Shown: one piece after another, positions 50,954 to 60,158 of the stretch
Numbering within the stretch: position 1 is the stretch's first letter
Layout of the letters: each line of letters starts with the position of its first letter
NCBI GenBank assembly: GCA_019894875.1
Contig: JAGXNR010000007.1
Coordinates: 1-64,000 of the forward strand
Length of the DNA: 64,000 bases
Source: Promethearchaeota archaeon
GTDB taxonomy: Archaea; Asgardarchaeota; Lokiarchaeia; Sigynarchaeales; SOKP01
Direction: 5' to 3'
Notes under the pieces: model-generated
Databases searched by the model: none
Told to the model about the DNA's origin: nothing
The model's input: only the letters and a program-made list of their open reading frames with translations
Program-made: the position numbers and the translations under genes

Positions 50954-53900
50954 TTAGAAAAAATCAGCTAACTGATGCTGTTTTATCTTTGGATTGTCCG
51001 TTAAGCTCTCAACATATTCCTCAATCAGTTGCATTCTTTGAATAGTATATTCATCTAAATTAAACTCCCTACAAAATTTCAATGCTCTAGGAATATATTT
51101 TGATATTCCGCCACGATTAACAGTTAGTATTATTTTATTTCCACATGCAGGACATTTTCCTGCATTTGAAATTGGTGGTCTTCTATATTTTGTATTACAT
51201 TTAACGCATCGAAATTCTTGCACACTGAATTTTCTTAAATTACCTAAAATATCTGGATTAAAATGTGTTGATAATATTTTTTCAACTACTTTTTTGGCAT
51301 CAACGGCCTTTATTAATTTAGCTAGATGTAATTGAGCATCTACTTTGTCATCCATGGATTCATATAATTTGTAAGCAGTAGTTTTTGGACCTTCATTAAT
51401 ACAGTCTGTTGGAATATTAAAGCCAAGATTTTCATATTGTTCTGGGGTTCCAAGTTTATCTTTTACTAATTGAATTACTTTTCCCAGTTCAGAAGGCATT
51501 GCATAAGTTTCAGTGGCTTCATAAAATTCTAAGGGATAACTATACATAACATCGATATTATGAGCTTCAGATTCTACTTCATTTGGATCTAAAATGGATG
51601 AAATTACTAGGGTTGCATCCATTCTACCTCCTATTTTGTTGGGTAAATAATGCCTAGAAAAATTTAAAAGAGGATCTAACAACAACATAATTCCATCTTC
51701 ATCCCCATCACAGTTTCTTCGCTTTGCAGAATGCCAGAAGGGATGGGCATAGATCGCTCTTGCAGGGCTGAATCCAATAATCCTTCCAATTATACCAGCA
51801 CTAGTGTGGGGTGCTAAACCAACAACCAAATGTCCAATTAGGTCCCCCGTATTAGTAATATTATAAAAATGATCCATCTTATAAAAACGCTCTAATTCTT
51901 CGTCTACAAAATTTGCCACTTTGATAAAATATTTTGCACAATCATCTGAAAGAATTACATCTTGAACTCTTAATTCTATTATTTGGTCTAAATCGCGTAA
52001 AGGTTCTCCTTTATAGTCATGGATATATCCCAATTCTTCTAGTTTTTTAATAGATATTCCTATTTCATTTGGCTTAAAATGTGATAACGGTATATCCGTG
52101 GCATCATATCTTATTTCAGCTGTTTTATATACTAATACTTTGTTTTTAGCTCTTAATATCCCCTTTTCTAATGGCTCAGGAACTTTAAACTGATTAGTTA
52201 AACCATAAATTCCTTTTAATTGCTTTGGGAGCGCAATTTGTAAAGATCCTAAAATTGAATTCACATGGTTCTTTAGATTAAAAATTGCCTCGCTAGATGA
52301 TTGTAATCTTTCATTGCATTGAGGACATCTGCCTCCATCTTTTGGATCGCTTGGAGGATAGAGTTTTTTGCATTTCTCACAAATTGATCCCAGTTCAGTA
52401 TGGGTAGAACACTTAGGACAGATATTAAAAATACTTATTGATCCACATTTTGGGCATTTTTTCCGACATACATCTATTTTTATTTTCTGAAATTCTATTG
52501 CTTTTTCAACCGATCGAGAATTCCCAACCTTATCACTTAAGGGAAATAAGCTATGAATACCCTTCATACTTTTTCTCTCTGATTTCTCTGGTCTTCCCAT
52601 TCTAGACCCAATGAAATATGGCGCTTTATTTCTAATTTTTATTGAAGAAATCTTAGTAAAATATGAAAAAACATCATCATCACTTGTAGACTTTATTTTC
52701 TTTTTATTATTCAGCCTAAAAATTTCTGAATAAACAAAGTTCATGCTTTTACTGAAATGAATCTTGCCATCAACCATTTTATGAGTGATGAAAGCTTTCT
52801 CAAGAATTTGTTTTATAGCGGGGTTATTATCTAAGACAATTTCACATTCTGATTCTGAAAATCCTGAGATATAAGCATTCCGTAGTTTACTTAGTTCTTC
52901 AATCGTAATATTACCCCAAAAATCAGTATATGCTGGATGCAATGGGATACCAAATTCCTTAGATATCTTTATTGCTTCTTCCGCCGTAGGTTTAAGATCA
53001 AATGGATTTTCTATTAATTCTTTTAACCTAGAATTATTATTCAATTGATCACTTAATGTTTTTTTTAATTCTAAAACCCACCATTCTTCCACATATCCAG
53101 AGGGAATTAACTTGTGATTGTTCTCAGCAAATTCTCCAAATCCAAAGAGAATATCCCCCAAGAATAATATTTCTTCTAAATCTGGGAAAACTTTTTTAGC
53201 CTTCTTATAAGTTGAAACTCTTATAACATCTCCGTTTTTTAATTTTACTATAGGAGGTTCTATACTACTTACAGGACAAATACTCGTACTCTTTCCAGGT
53301 CTTTCAATTCTAAGTTGTGTACCGATAGCTACAAAATCATCTAAAATTCCCATTGCAGCAGGATGCATACCTCCTGCTGCTAAACCTGTGTTCCGAGACC
53401 GTCCGTATCTTACTCGATGTCCACCAATTTCAGAAGGGTGACTAAAAACCGCTCTTCCCGCGATTATATCAGCAACATATTTAAAATTAGGGATAAGTTG
53501 TTTTTCTTCACCCTTATTAATTTGTGAATCACTTCTTTCAGATTCCTCCTTCTGCGCTATTTTTTTTAAATCGGCTAACCAGTCCCAACCTTCCAGATTC
53601 ATCGATTTAGCTATTTTTAATAATTTCGGAGCCTTTAATAGGATTCCATCGTTCAAAACAAGGCATGCTCCTCCTCTTATATGATTAGTTTCTATTCTAG
53701 GTAAATCTCTAAAAGCTGAAACTTCCTCGTCTTCCGTCGCATCACCGTTTATTTCTATAGGTAAATTTTTAACAGCATATCGTATCTCACGATTCGAGGA
53801 AGGATATTGAAGATGGACGTTTCTGTCATAAAGCTTCACCTCTTCTACATACCTACCTATTTCCGCCTCAGTAGCTTCATATTTGGGGATATTTGATTTT

Positions 53901-54400
53901 TTCCGTACATAGTCTGCAATTAACACACATAAAGCTGCTGTAGTTCCCCCTGCTGCTCTAATTGGACCCGCGAAGTACAATGAAATGTATTTTTTTCCCG
54001 TATGATCTTTTCGGATTAATACCTTAGAAATTCCTTCAAGTGGAGCGCTAACAACACCCATTGTTTTTATTGCTAATCCTGCTCTTACTGCTCTTTCTAC
54101 TCGTTCTTCAAAATTTTCAATGTTGCCTATTTTGTTGTCTAAAATATCTGTCACTACTTTAAATACGATCTCGTCATCATTTAATCCGTTCTCCTTTAAG
54201 TTTCTTATTACATCTGCAATTCCTTCAGGACCAACTAGTTTTTCGACTCTCCCAGCAAGATCTTTTGCTTGAGGACATTCAACATAAATTTCAGGATCAA
54301 GTCCTTTGCTCCGTGCGTCTTCAGCTATGCTGTAGCATTGATCCACTTGACTTTGAATAGTAGTAAGATAATTATCCATCTCTTTACTTGTCTTTACCAT
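50954..54400 (-). CDS. polC: DNA polymerase D large subunit (DP2)
   Basis: 1148 residues, without an intein. It has the DP2 N-terminal domain, the two-barrel catalytic core (GDEDGIMLLLDPLLNFSRHYLP with metal-binding Asp), and zinc fingers: CPKCGSISIFNICPKC, CEKCKKL and CVKCNTKYRRPPISNAGKCPACG. The chain ends QHQLADFF, a perfect PCNA-interacting (PIP) Q-x2-L-x2-F-F. With DP1 it forms the main replicative polymerase of most archaea except Crenarchaeota. Its divergent partner gene lies 220 bases away. Confidence 0.97.
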   Translation of the reverse strand: MVKTSKEMDNYLTTIQSQVDQCYSIAEDARSKGLDPEIYVECPQAKDLAGRVEKLVGPEGIADVIRNLKENGLNDDEIVFKVVTDILDNKIGNIENFEERVERAVRAGLAIKTMGVVSAPLEGISKVLIRKDHTGKKYISLYFAGPIRAAGGTTAALCVLIADYVRKKSNIPKYEATEAEIGRYVEEVKLYDRNVHLQYPSSNREIRYAVKNLPIEINGDATEDEEVSAFRDLPRIETNHIRGGACLVLNDGILLKAPKLLKIAKSMNLEGWDWLADLKKIAQKEESERSDSQINKGEEKQLIPNFKYVADIIAGRAVFSHPSEIGGHRVRYGRSRNTGLAAGGMHPAAMGILDDFVAIGTQLRIERPGKSTSICPVSSIEPPIVKLKNGDVIRVSTYKKAKKVFPDLEEILFLGDILFGFGEFAENNHKLIPSGYVEEWWVLELKKTLSDQLNNNSRLKELIENPFDLKPTAEEAIKISKEFGIPLHPAYTDFWGNITIEELSKLRNAYISGFSESECEIVLDNNPAIKQILEKAFITHKMVDGKIHFSKSMNFVYSEIFRLNNKKKIKSTSDDDVFSYFTKISSIKIRNKAPYFIGSRMGRPEKSERKSMKGIHSLFPLSDKVGNSRSVEKAIEFQKIKIDVCRKKCPKCGSISIFNICPKCSTHTELGSICEKCKKLYPPSDPKDGGRCPQCNERLQSSSEAIFNLKNHVNSILGSLQIALPKQLKGIYGLTNQFKVPEPLEKGILRAKNKVLVYKTAEIRYDATDIPLSHFKPNEIGISIKKLEELGYIHDYKGEPLRDLDQIIELRVQDVILSDDCAKYFIKVANFVDEELERFYKMDHFYNITNTGDLIGHLVVGLAPHTSAGIIGRIIGFSPARAIYAHPFWHSAKRRNCDGDEDGIMLLLDPLLNFSRHYLPNKIGGRMDATLVISSILDPNEVESEAHNIDVMYSYPLEFYEATETYAMPSELGKVIQLVKDKLGTPEQYENLGFNIPTDCINEGPKTTAYKLYESMDDKVDAQLHLAKLIKAVDAKKVVEKILSTHFNPDILGNLRKFSVQEFRCVKCNTKYRRPPISNAGKCPACGNKIILTVNRGGISKYIPRALKFCREFNLDEYTIQRMQLIEEYVESLTDNPKIKQHQLADFF

Positions 54401-54620
54401 GTTAAATCATAATAAAAAAAATTTTACTTATATTATTATAGGTATTTCTTACCATAAATTAAATTCAATTATTAATCTACTATTTCATTAATAAATATAG
54501 AGAGAATGCTAATTTACTACTCTCTTGCACTATAAAAGGAAAGAATGTTTTTCCTTTAATAAAAAATAATTTAATTTTGCGAACCATATTAGAAATAATT
54601 TAATTTTTAAAAGGAAAATC
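54401..54620. other. Divergent promoter region between DP2 and DP1
   Basis: 220 AT-rich bases carry promoters for both subunits. On the DP1 side a strong TATA box and an overlapping inverted repeat are annotated. On the DP2 side a TATA-like stretch is less clear. Confidence 0.4.
54530..54539 (+). promoter_or_regulatory. TATA box of DP1
   Basis: CTATAAAAGG, about 80-90 bases before the start, a classical TATA string. Transcription would begin near 54555-54560, leaving a leader of about 60 nt. It overlaps an inverted repeat, AAAGGAAA (54535-54542) and TTTCCTTT (54550-54557). Confidence 0.5.
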
Positions 54621-56420
54621 TTGAACGTTAAGAATATTGAAGAAAAAAAAATCATCCTGAGAAGACTAGTGAATTCTGGGATTAATATCACTCCTTCTCT
54701 CTTAGAATTTATACTAACTTTGGATGATCCCCTTCAAAAAGTAAACCTAATAATCAAGGATTCAAGCTTTATCGCTAGCTTTAAGAGTCACTTAACCGAA
54801 AATATTTTAAATAAAATATCAAATGAAGAAATAAAAAGAGTAGTGAAAAGAAAGTTCGTTAATCCGGAAGCTTATTCTAGTGAGAACAATCTGGATAAAA
54901 ATGATAATGATAATTCTCATCCACCGAAGATATTAGTAGATTCTACTAACAGCGATATTGAATCGAATTTTATTACAGCTACAGAAACTTCTCCCCCAAA
55001 AACAAGTAATAGTGGTATATCAACCCATCTCCCCCCAAATATAGAAAATAACGAATATACCAATAATTTGGTAGAAAATCAGAAGACAAGGATAAAATCG
55101 ATAGAAGGTGCTAAATCTACTAGGTTTTTCACTCCTATTGCAAAAGATTTTGATTTTCAATTGGAAATTTTGAAGGATCCTACTGGAAAATTATACACAA
55201 ATGGAGAATATAAAGATTTTTATGATTTTACCTTTGATAAATTTAATAGGCTCCGAAAATTAATGAGAAAAAGACCAGAAGTACATGCAGCAGACAATAT
55301 CAACAATATTTTACGGTTATCAAATAAAGTGGAAGTATCGGTTATTGGTTTAGTGACAACCATTCGAAAGACTAAAAATGGTAATTATATACTTAATATT
55401 GAAGATCTTACTGGTTCAATTAATGTTTTGATTAAGATAGGTTCTGATAATCAAGATAATTTAAATATTAAAATAGCTGAAAGAACTCTTAGTGATCAGA
55501 TGGTATATATAGAAGGAACATATAATCCTGGGGAGAACCGTAAATCTAGTATAATATATGGAAATTTCATATCAAAAATTGATACTCCAAGAGATTTTGA
55601 ACCAAATATATCAAGTGAACCATTATCTCTTGCTTTGATTTCAGATACTCATATAGGTAGCAAAGAATTTGAGTCAAGATTATGGAATAGATTTGTAGAT
55701 CTTTTAAATGGAAGAATTGGAAATAAAGTACAAAAAGAACGTGCTGGAAGAATTAAATACATTATAATCAATGGTGATTTAGTTGATGGTATTGGAATTT
55801 ATCCTTCACAACAAAACGACCTTATTATTTCTGATATTTATCAGCAGTTTAGCAAAGCCGCAGAATTACTCTCAGAAATTCCCGAATATATAAAAATAAT
55901 CTATAGTTCAGGAAATCATGAGCCTGTAAGAAATGCAATACCTCGACCAGCCGTCCCAAAGAAATATTCGGGAGAACTGATGAACATGGACATAACTTGT
56001 ATCGGTAATCCTTCAATAGTGCAAACACATGGGGTAAATACATTAGTTTTTCATGGTGATAGCATACTCGATATGAATATGTTGGTTCCTGGTTTAGATA
56101 ATAATAAACCTGCTGAAACGATGAAAGAATTGTTAAAATGTCGTCATTTAGCACCTATTTATGGAAAAAAGACCCAAATTGCCCCAACTAGTAAAGATTG
56201 GCTAACAATTGATAAAATTCCAGATATCTTTCACACAGGACATATGCATATCAATGACATGGGATCATACAATAAAATTCTATTGGTTAATTCTGGATGT
56301 TTTCAAAGCCAAACAGATTTTATGAAATCATTAGGGATCCATCCTACACCAGGAATCTTGTCAATAATTGATTTAGATACTTTAAAAGGAACTCAACTAG
56401 ACTTAAAAAGTAGTGTTTAA
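54621..56420 (+). CDS. polB: DNA polymerase D small subunit (DP1), 3'-5' exonuclease
   Basis: 599 residues. Residues 1-200 form a DP2-binding and linker region, followed by an OB-fold (EVSVIGLVTTIRKTKNGNYILNIEDLTGSINVLIK) and a calcineurin-like phosphoesterase domain. The metal motifs are intact: DTHIGS, NGDLVDG, SGNHEP, FHGDS and HTGHMH, so 3'-5' proofreading is expected. TTG start with AAGGA upstream. The linker (about residues 85-160) is Asn/Ser-rich and likely disordered. It is divergent from DP2 and followed by the unknown protein at 56459. Confidence 0.96.
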   Translation: MNVKNIEEKKIILRRLVNSGINITPSLLEFILTLDDPLQKVNLIIKDSSFIASFKSHLTENILNKISNEEIKRVVKRKFVNPEAYSSENNLDKNDNDNSHPPKILVDSTNSDIESNFITATETSPPKTSNSGISTHLPPNIENNEYTNNLVENQKTRIKSIEGAKSTRFFTPIAKDFDFQLEILKDPTGKLYTNGEYKDFYDFTFDKFNRLRKLMRKRPEVHAADNINNILRLSNKVEVSVIGLVTTIRKTKNGNYILNIEDLTGSINVLIKIGSDNQDNLNIKIAERTLSDQMVYIEGTYNPGENRKSSIIYGNFISKIDTPRDFEPNISSEPLSLALISDTHIGSKEFESRLWNRFVDLLNGRIGNKVQKERAGRIKYIIINGDLVDGIGIYPSQQNDLIISDIYQQFSKAAELLSEIPEYIKIIYSSGNHEPVRNAIPRPAVPKKYSGELMNMDITCIGNPSIVQTHGVNTLVFHGDSILDMNMLVPGLDNNKPAETMKELLKCRHLAPIYGKKTQIAPTSKDWLTIDKIPDIFHTGHMHINDMGSYNKILLVNSGCFQSQTDFMKSLGIHPTPGILSIIDLDTLKGTQLDLKSSV

Positions 56421-56458
56421 TAATTTATTTAATAACAAGTAAGAAATGATTATAATCA

Positions 56459-57145
56459 ATGAATTTAGCAGATCCCCCTATTAATAACCCAGAATTATTT
56501 TTATTATATCTTTGGAAAATAATTGATTTACCTACTCTTTCGTCGAATAACCTTTTATTCAAAATATCGTATGATCTCTTTTTACTTCCTCCAGATAAAG
56601 CAATTGAATTTATAAATTCATGCATCGAAAATAAATTACTTGTTGTAACTGATAAAAGCGATCTAGCATTATCAAATTCCTTAAAAATAAAATTAAATGA
56701 ATGGCAAAAACGTAGAAAAAATGAGATTCAACAGAATATAAATTCAATAAAGAAAATCCATCAATTAAAAACCACTATCGAGAAAGAGAAATCCACAAAT
56801 TTTAGTTCATATCTTAAATCTCTAGTAGAAAAAGAGACCTTAAATAGAGCGGTAAGAGTTACCAGCGAGGCGTTTGAAATAAAAGAACTTGATTTTAATA
56901 AAGGAATTATTAAAGCAACAGTTTCAGGCTCAAAAGAAGACCCTTATATTATTGAAATAGATATAAATAACAAACATATAAAACATGATTGTCATGATTT
57001 TGAAGTAAGAAGAAGTAAAAATAAACAATTCTGCAAACATTTAACTAAGTTCTTTTTATTGCTGAGAGATAGTCATATGGCTTCAACTGAACAAATTCTT
57101 AAGACACTATCAGAAAATCTTGAGAAATGGAACTTTATTTCTTAG
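56459..57145 (+). CDS. Unrecognised protein with SWIM-like Cys/His motif, in replication block
   Basis: 228 residues. The N-terminal 75 are helical (PELFLLYLWKIIDLPTL). A Lys-rich helix at about residues 85-115 follows. The last half has strands and a C-x-H...C-x-H arrangement (KHDCHDFEVRRSKNKQFCKHLTKFF), resembling a SWIM zinc finger, which binds DNA or protein. It follows DP1 by 38 bases and overlaps the converging Orc1/Cdc6 gene by four bases. Position suggests a replication or repair role, but function is unknown. Confidence 0.7.
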   Translation: MNLADPPINNPELFLLYLWKIIDLPTLSSNNLLFKISYDLFLLPPDKAIEFINSCIENKLLVVTDKSDLALSNSLKIKLNEWQKRRKNEIQQNINSIKKIHQLKTTIEKEKSTNFSSYLKSLVEKETLNRAVRVTSEAFEIKELDFNKGIIKATVSGSKEDPYIIEIDINNKHIKHDCHDFEVRRSKNKQFCKHLTKFFLLLRDSHMASTEQILKTLSENLEKWNFIS

Positions 57146-58461
57146 ATCAACTTTTTGAATATGTTATTTTTTAATTTAACTCTATCTATTTGTAATAAAG
57201 TTGGTTTATGATTTAATATTGCTTGAATTTTATCAATTTCAGAAAGTACCTTTTCGACTATATCTAATCCAATATCTAGTATAATAATTTTTGTTCTCCC
57301 ATAATGCCCCATTGATTTAACTTCTGCAGAAATTATCCCCGCTAAATTAAGTTCGTTAATATAATCACTAATTCTTCGTTTAGTTAATTGTCTAACGCCT
57401 GGGATAAGTCCTCGAATTTCAGAATGTACTTCATAAATATCACCTGAAGTTATGATATGATCAGAACTATATTTGGAAATTAAATATACTGCCGTTAGAA
57501 CTAATTGGGCTTGAAGTGGCATACCTTTAAGATATTCCATAATATGATCTTTTTCCAAATCATCTTGAGCTCTCTCGACATACTTAGAGTTTATACTTTT
57601 GCTTTGAGCTCTTTCAGCTAATTCTCCTGCTTTTCGTAGCAATTGTAATGCTTTTCTAGCATCCCCATGCTCTTTAGCTGCGATGGCAGCACACAAAGGG
57701 ATAACATCCTCCTTTAAAACGCTCTCGTGAAACGCAATTTTTGCTCTTTTATTAAGGATATCTCTGAGTTCACTTGCATCATAGGAAGGAAATACTATAA
57801 ATTCCTCTCCTAAACTCGATAAAATTCTTGGATCTAAGCTGCTTCTAAACTTCAATTTATTCGAAATACCTATTAAGCTAGTCTTGCATTGATCCAAGTT
57901 TTCATTCAACCTTGTTAAGTCATATAGTATTTCATTTCCTCCTTTTTTCTCTATTAAAATATCTATCTCATCTAAAACCAAAAAACATATTGAATTCTTC
58001 ACTTTAGAATCTAATAAACCTAGTAATTTCTTAAAGATTATATCTTTAGGAAGACCTGTTGGTGGGATTTTCTCATCTCTTGAGATAGTATTGTAAGTAT
58101 GTGCTAAAATGCGATATGGCGTGGAAACTACATTACAATTGATATATATCCACCAAGGTTTTATCTCTGTGTTTTGTTGTGCTAATTTTTGGCTTATATA
58201 TCTAATAGTAGCAGTCTTACCGGTTCCAGTCTGACCATAACACAGAAAGCTCGGAGGAGCGTCACCAAATAAAGCACAAGCAGTTTTTTCAGCAATGTCT
58301 TTTATTTGCACATCTCGATGAGGTAATTCATGAGGAATATAAGATGGCTCTAAAGCATCACGATTATTAAAAATTCTTGGTCCTTTAAGATAATTCTTGT
58401 AAAATTTATCAATACTAAATTTATAATTATTGTTATCGTTTTTCAACAACCTTAACACCAA
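57142..58461 (-). CDS. cdc6: Orc1/Cdc6 replication initiation AAA+ ATPase
   Basis: 439 residues. Walker A GQTGTGKT (76-83), Walker B LVLDEID (161-167), sensor-region GISNKLKFRSSLDPRIL and a C-terminal winged helix (HIITSGDIYEVHSEIRGLIPGVRQLTKRRISDYI) are all present. It binds origin boxes and loads MCM. TTG is the longest start; GTG one codon in or a later TTG are possible. It reads away from an AT-rich upstream area that has origin-like features. Another initiator may exist outside the window. Confidence 0.95.
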   Translation of the reverse strand: MVLRLLKNDNNNYKFSIDKFYKNYLKGPRIFNNRDALEPSYIPHELPHRDVQIKDIAEKTACALFGDAPPSFLCYGQTGTGKTATIRYISQKLAQQNTEIKPWWIYINCNVVSTPYRILAHTYNTISRDEKIPPTGLPKDIIFKKLLGLLDSKVKNSICFLVLDEIDILIEKKGGNEILYDLTRLNENLDQCKTSLIGISNKLKFRSSLDPRILSSLGEEFIVFPSYDASELRDILNKRAKIAFHESVLKEDVIPLCAAIAAKEHGDARKALQLLRKAGELAERAQSKSINSKYVERAQDDLEKDHIMEYLKGMPLQAQLVLTAVYLISKYSSDHIITSGDIYEVHSEIRGLIPGVRQLTKRRISDYINELNLAGIISAEVKSMGHYGRTKIIILDIGLDIVEKVLSEIDKIQAILNHKPTLLQIDRVKLKNNIFKKLI

Positions 58462-58481
58462 TGGTTAAATTTTCATAAAGT

Positions 58482-58496
58482 GTTTTCCACTCGAAA
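58482..58496 (+). promoter_or_regulatory. ORB-like origin recognition box
   Basis: GTTTTCCACTCGAAA matches the archaeal ORB core TTTCCACTGGAAA with one mismatch (C for the first G of GG). It lies 20 bases upstream of the cdc6 start, on the expected side. Only one copy was noted, whereas origins often have several, so function is uncertain. Confidence 0.45.
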
Positions 58497-58563
58497 TACT
58501 ACTCTACAAATTATATTTCTACTGTATTTATAAAATTAATTATTAATCTTTAATTTAATCGAA

Positions 58564-58585
58564 AGATGTTAAAGCCTTAACATCT
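58564..58585 (+). repeat. 22-bp palindrome in candidate origin
   Basis: AGATGTTAA and TTAACATCT are exact complements around AGCC. Nine-base perfect arms are unlikely by chance here. It may bind Orc1 or a regulator or form a cruciform. Confidence 0.5.
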
Positions 58586-58658
58586 ATTTTGAGTAATCTT
58601 TTCAATAAATTATATTAATAATGTCAGTACTTTAAAAGAATATTATTTATGAAGCAAT

Positions 58659-58683
58659 ATTTATTAAGATCTTATTAATAAAT
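58659..58683 (+). repeat. 25-bp AT-rich dyad in candidate origin
   Basis: ATTTATTAA and TTAATAAAT flank GATCTTA. The bases around are almost pure A/T, as needed for DNA opening. Confidence 0.4.
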
Positions 58684-58772
58684 TTATGATTACAAATAAT
58701 TTAATTTAATCAAAAATTTGTTTAATTATTTATTTTATTAATAATATTCACTAATTAGGGTATTAGGAAAAA

Positions 58773-59543
58773 TTGACGGCAGAAGAGAAATCATTAGAAA
58801 GAGAAAAAAGAAATAAAAAAATCGCAGTAATTCTCGCTTTGTTTTTCGCTTTCTTAATTTTTATTAATTTCCTAGTTATTTCATTTATTTTTACATGGGC
58901 AGATTGGGTTGGATTATTAATTTTTTCACTTTTGTTAATTGTTCCAGCATATATTTCAAACGCTTCAATGGTCATCACCGGGGGAGGGCGCCCTATTGAT
59001 GGTGGTAAACTTTTTAGAGACGGAAAAAGAATATTGGGTGATCATAAAACAGTAAAAGGTTTAAAAGGGCCATTATATATTGGTATACCTATTTCATTTA
59101 TTATTTTTATACTTTTTTTCATTCTATGGCAACCAATTGAAGAAATTATTATTCAAGCTTCAACAGAAGGGCTGTACATCCTGTATAATGATATAAACAT
59201 CTTTCAGTATTATTTTATTGGAGGAGAAGTTCCATTAAATTTTTTAGTACTACTCATAAGAATAATACTTGCTTCTTATGGAGCAGTACTTGGTGATCTA
59301 GTGGGATCTTTTCTTAAGAGAAGATTCGATATTAAGAGTGGGGCACCATTTTGGATTGTTGATCAGTTAGATTTTGCAATAATAGCAATCCTTTTTGTGT
59401 CGATTCCTGGGTTTATCTCTCCACAGTTGTTTTTGTTACCCGACATTTATATACTCATTTTCTTGATAATACTTACGCCTGCCGTGAGTATAATCGCAAA
59501 TACGGTAGCATATTTTGTAGGGCTAAAGTCAGTGCCCTACTGA
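58773..59543 (+). CDS. carS: CDP-archaeol synthase (CarS, DUF46)
   Basis: 256 residues, a multi-pass membrane protein. Its conserved loop GGGRPIDGGKLFRDGKRILGDHKTVKG contains the acidic and basic residues of CDP-2,3-bis-(O-geranylgeranyl)-sn-glycerol synthase. Later GSFLKRRFDIKSGAPFWIVDQLDF is also typical. It activates archaeal ether lipid with CTP, so the lipids are isoprenoid ethers as in other archaea. TTG start with AGGAAA upstream. It reads away from the candidate origin. Confidence 0.93.
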   Translation: MTAEEKSLEREKRNKKIAVILALFFAFLIFINFLVISFIFTWADWVGLLIFSLLLIVPAYISNASMVITGGGRPIDGGKLFRDGKRILGDHKTVKGLKGPLYIGIPISFIIFILFFILWQPIEEIIIQASTEGLYILYNDINIFQYYFIGGEVPLNFLVLLIRIILASYGAVLGDLVGSFLKRRFDIKSGAPFWIVDQLDFAIIAILFVSIPGFISPQLFLLPDIYILIFLIILTPAVSIIANTVAYFVGLKSVPY

Positions 59544-59548
59544 AATTT

Positions 59549-60052
59549 TTAATCTACTATTTTGCATTTAATTTCGAGAGGAGTGATTTTATTTTCCAGA
59601 ACTAGGAATTTTTGACATAGCTCATTTAAGCTTTTAATATATTCACCTTTTCGTCCTATAGCAATACCTCTTTCTTTATAAGTTAAAAAATACAGTGAAA
59701 CTTCTCTTATCCCTGAAGACTCATCTTTTTCTATTCTTATATCATGGATATAGAGATCTGGAAAAAAACTAAACAGTAGATTAATAAATACATTCTCAAC
59801 TCTAATAATTAAAACTTTTTTAGTTTTAAATTCCCTTCTCATAGAGTCAAGATAATACTTAGAAAAAAAATAGCTCTCTTTTTTTACAAAAAAGAAGATA
59901 TATTTATCGATTACAACTATAAATTCTGGAAATATCCCCTTTGTTTTAGTATAAAAGTACTTACGTAACTTAAGTTCAAAATTAGAATATTTCTTAACAA
60001 ATGAAAGCATTTGATAAAAATATAAATCATCGAGTATTGTGTAAAAACCCAT
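59549..60052 (-). CDS. KH-domain (NusA-like) protein with unusual N-terminal half
   Basis: 167 residues. The C-terminal third has GIAIGRKGEYIKSLNELCQKFLVLE, a type II KH loop similar to archaeal NusA-like proteins. The first 110 residues (VKKYSNFELKLRKYFY... IFFFVKKESYFF) are rich in aromatic residues and Lys and have no clear relative. It likely binds RNA. It converges with carS, five bases between stops, and is divergent from archease by 106 bases. Confidence 0.65.
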   Translation of the reverse strand: MGFYTILDDLYFYQMLSFVKKYSNFELKLRKYFYTKTKGIFPEFIVVIDKYIFFFVKKESYFFSKYYLDSMRREFKTKKVLIIRVENVFINLLFSFFPDLYIHDIRIEKDESSGIREVSLYFLTYKERGIAIGRKGEYIKSLNELCQKFLVLENKITPLEIKCKIVD

Positions 60053-60158
60053 GTTACATTTTCCTTAGGAAAAAATTTAAAGTACAAAGAAATTCAATTA
60101 ATTAGCTAAAAATTTTAATATCCACTTAGAAGGAATTTTTAGATATTATAAAAGAGAA

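Larger units (their letters stand above)
58462..58772. other. Candidate replication origin upstream of Orc1/Cdc6
   Basis: 311 bases, extremely AT-rich on its right half. It has an ORB-like box (58482-58496), a 22-bp palindrome (58564-58585), a 25-bp dyad (58659-58683), and a likely unwinding stretch of A/T bases to 58750. Archaeal origins commonly lie next to the cdc6 gene. This is an inference from features and location; no replication data exist. Confidence 0.5.

Noticed and set aside
54401..54620. Replication origin between DP2 and DP1
   Set aside because: No ORB-like match and only a single regulatory dyad; the cdc6 upstream region is the better candidate.
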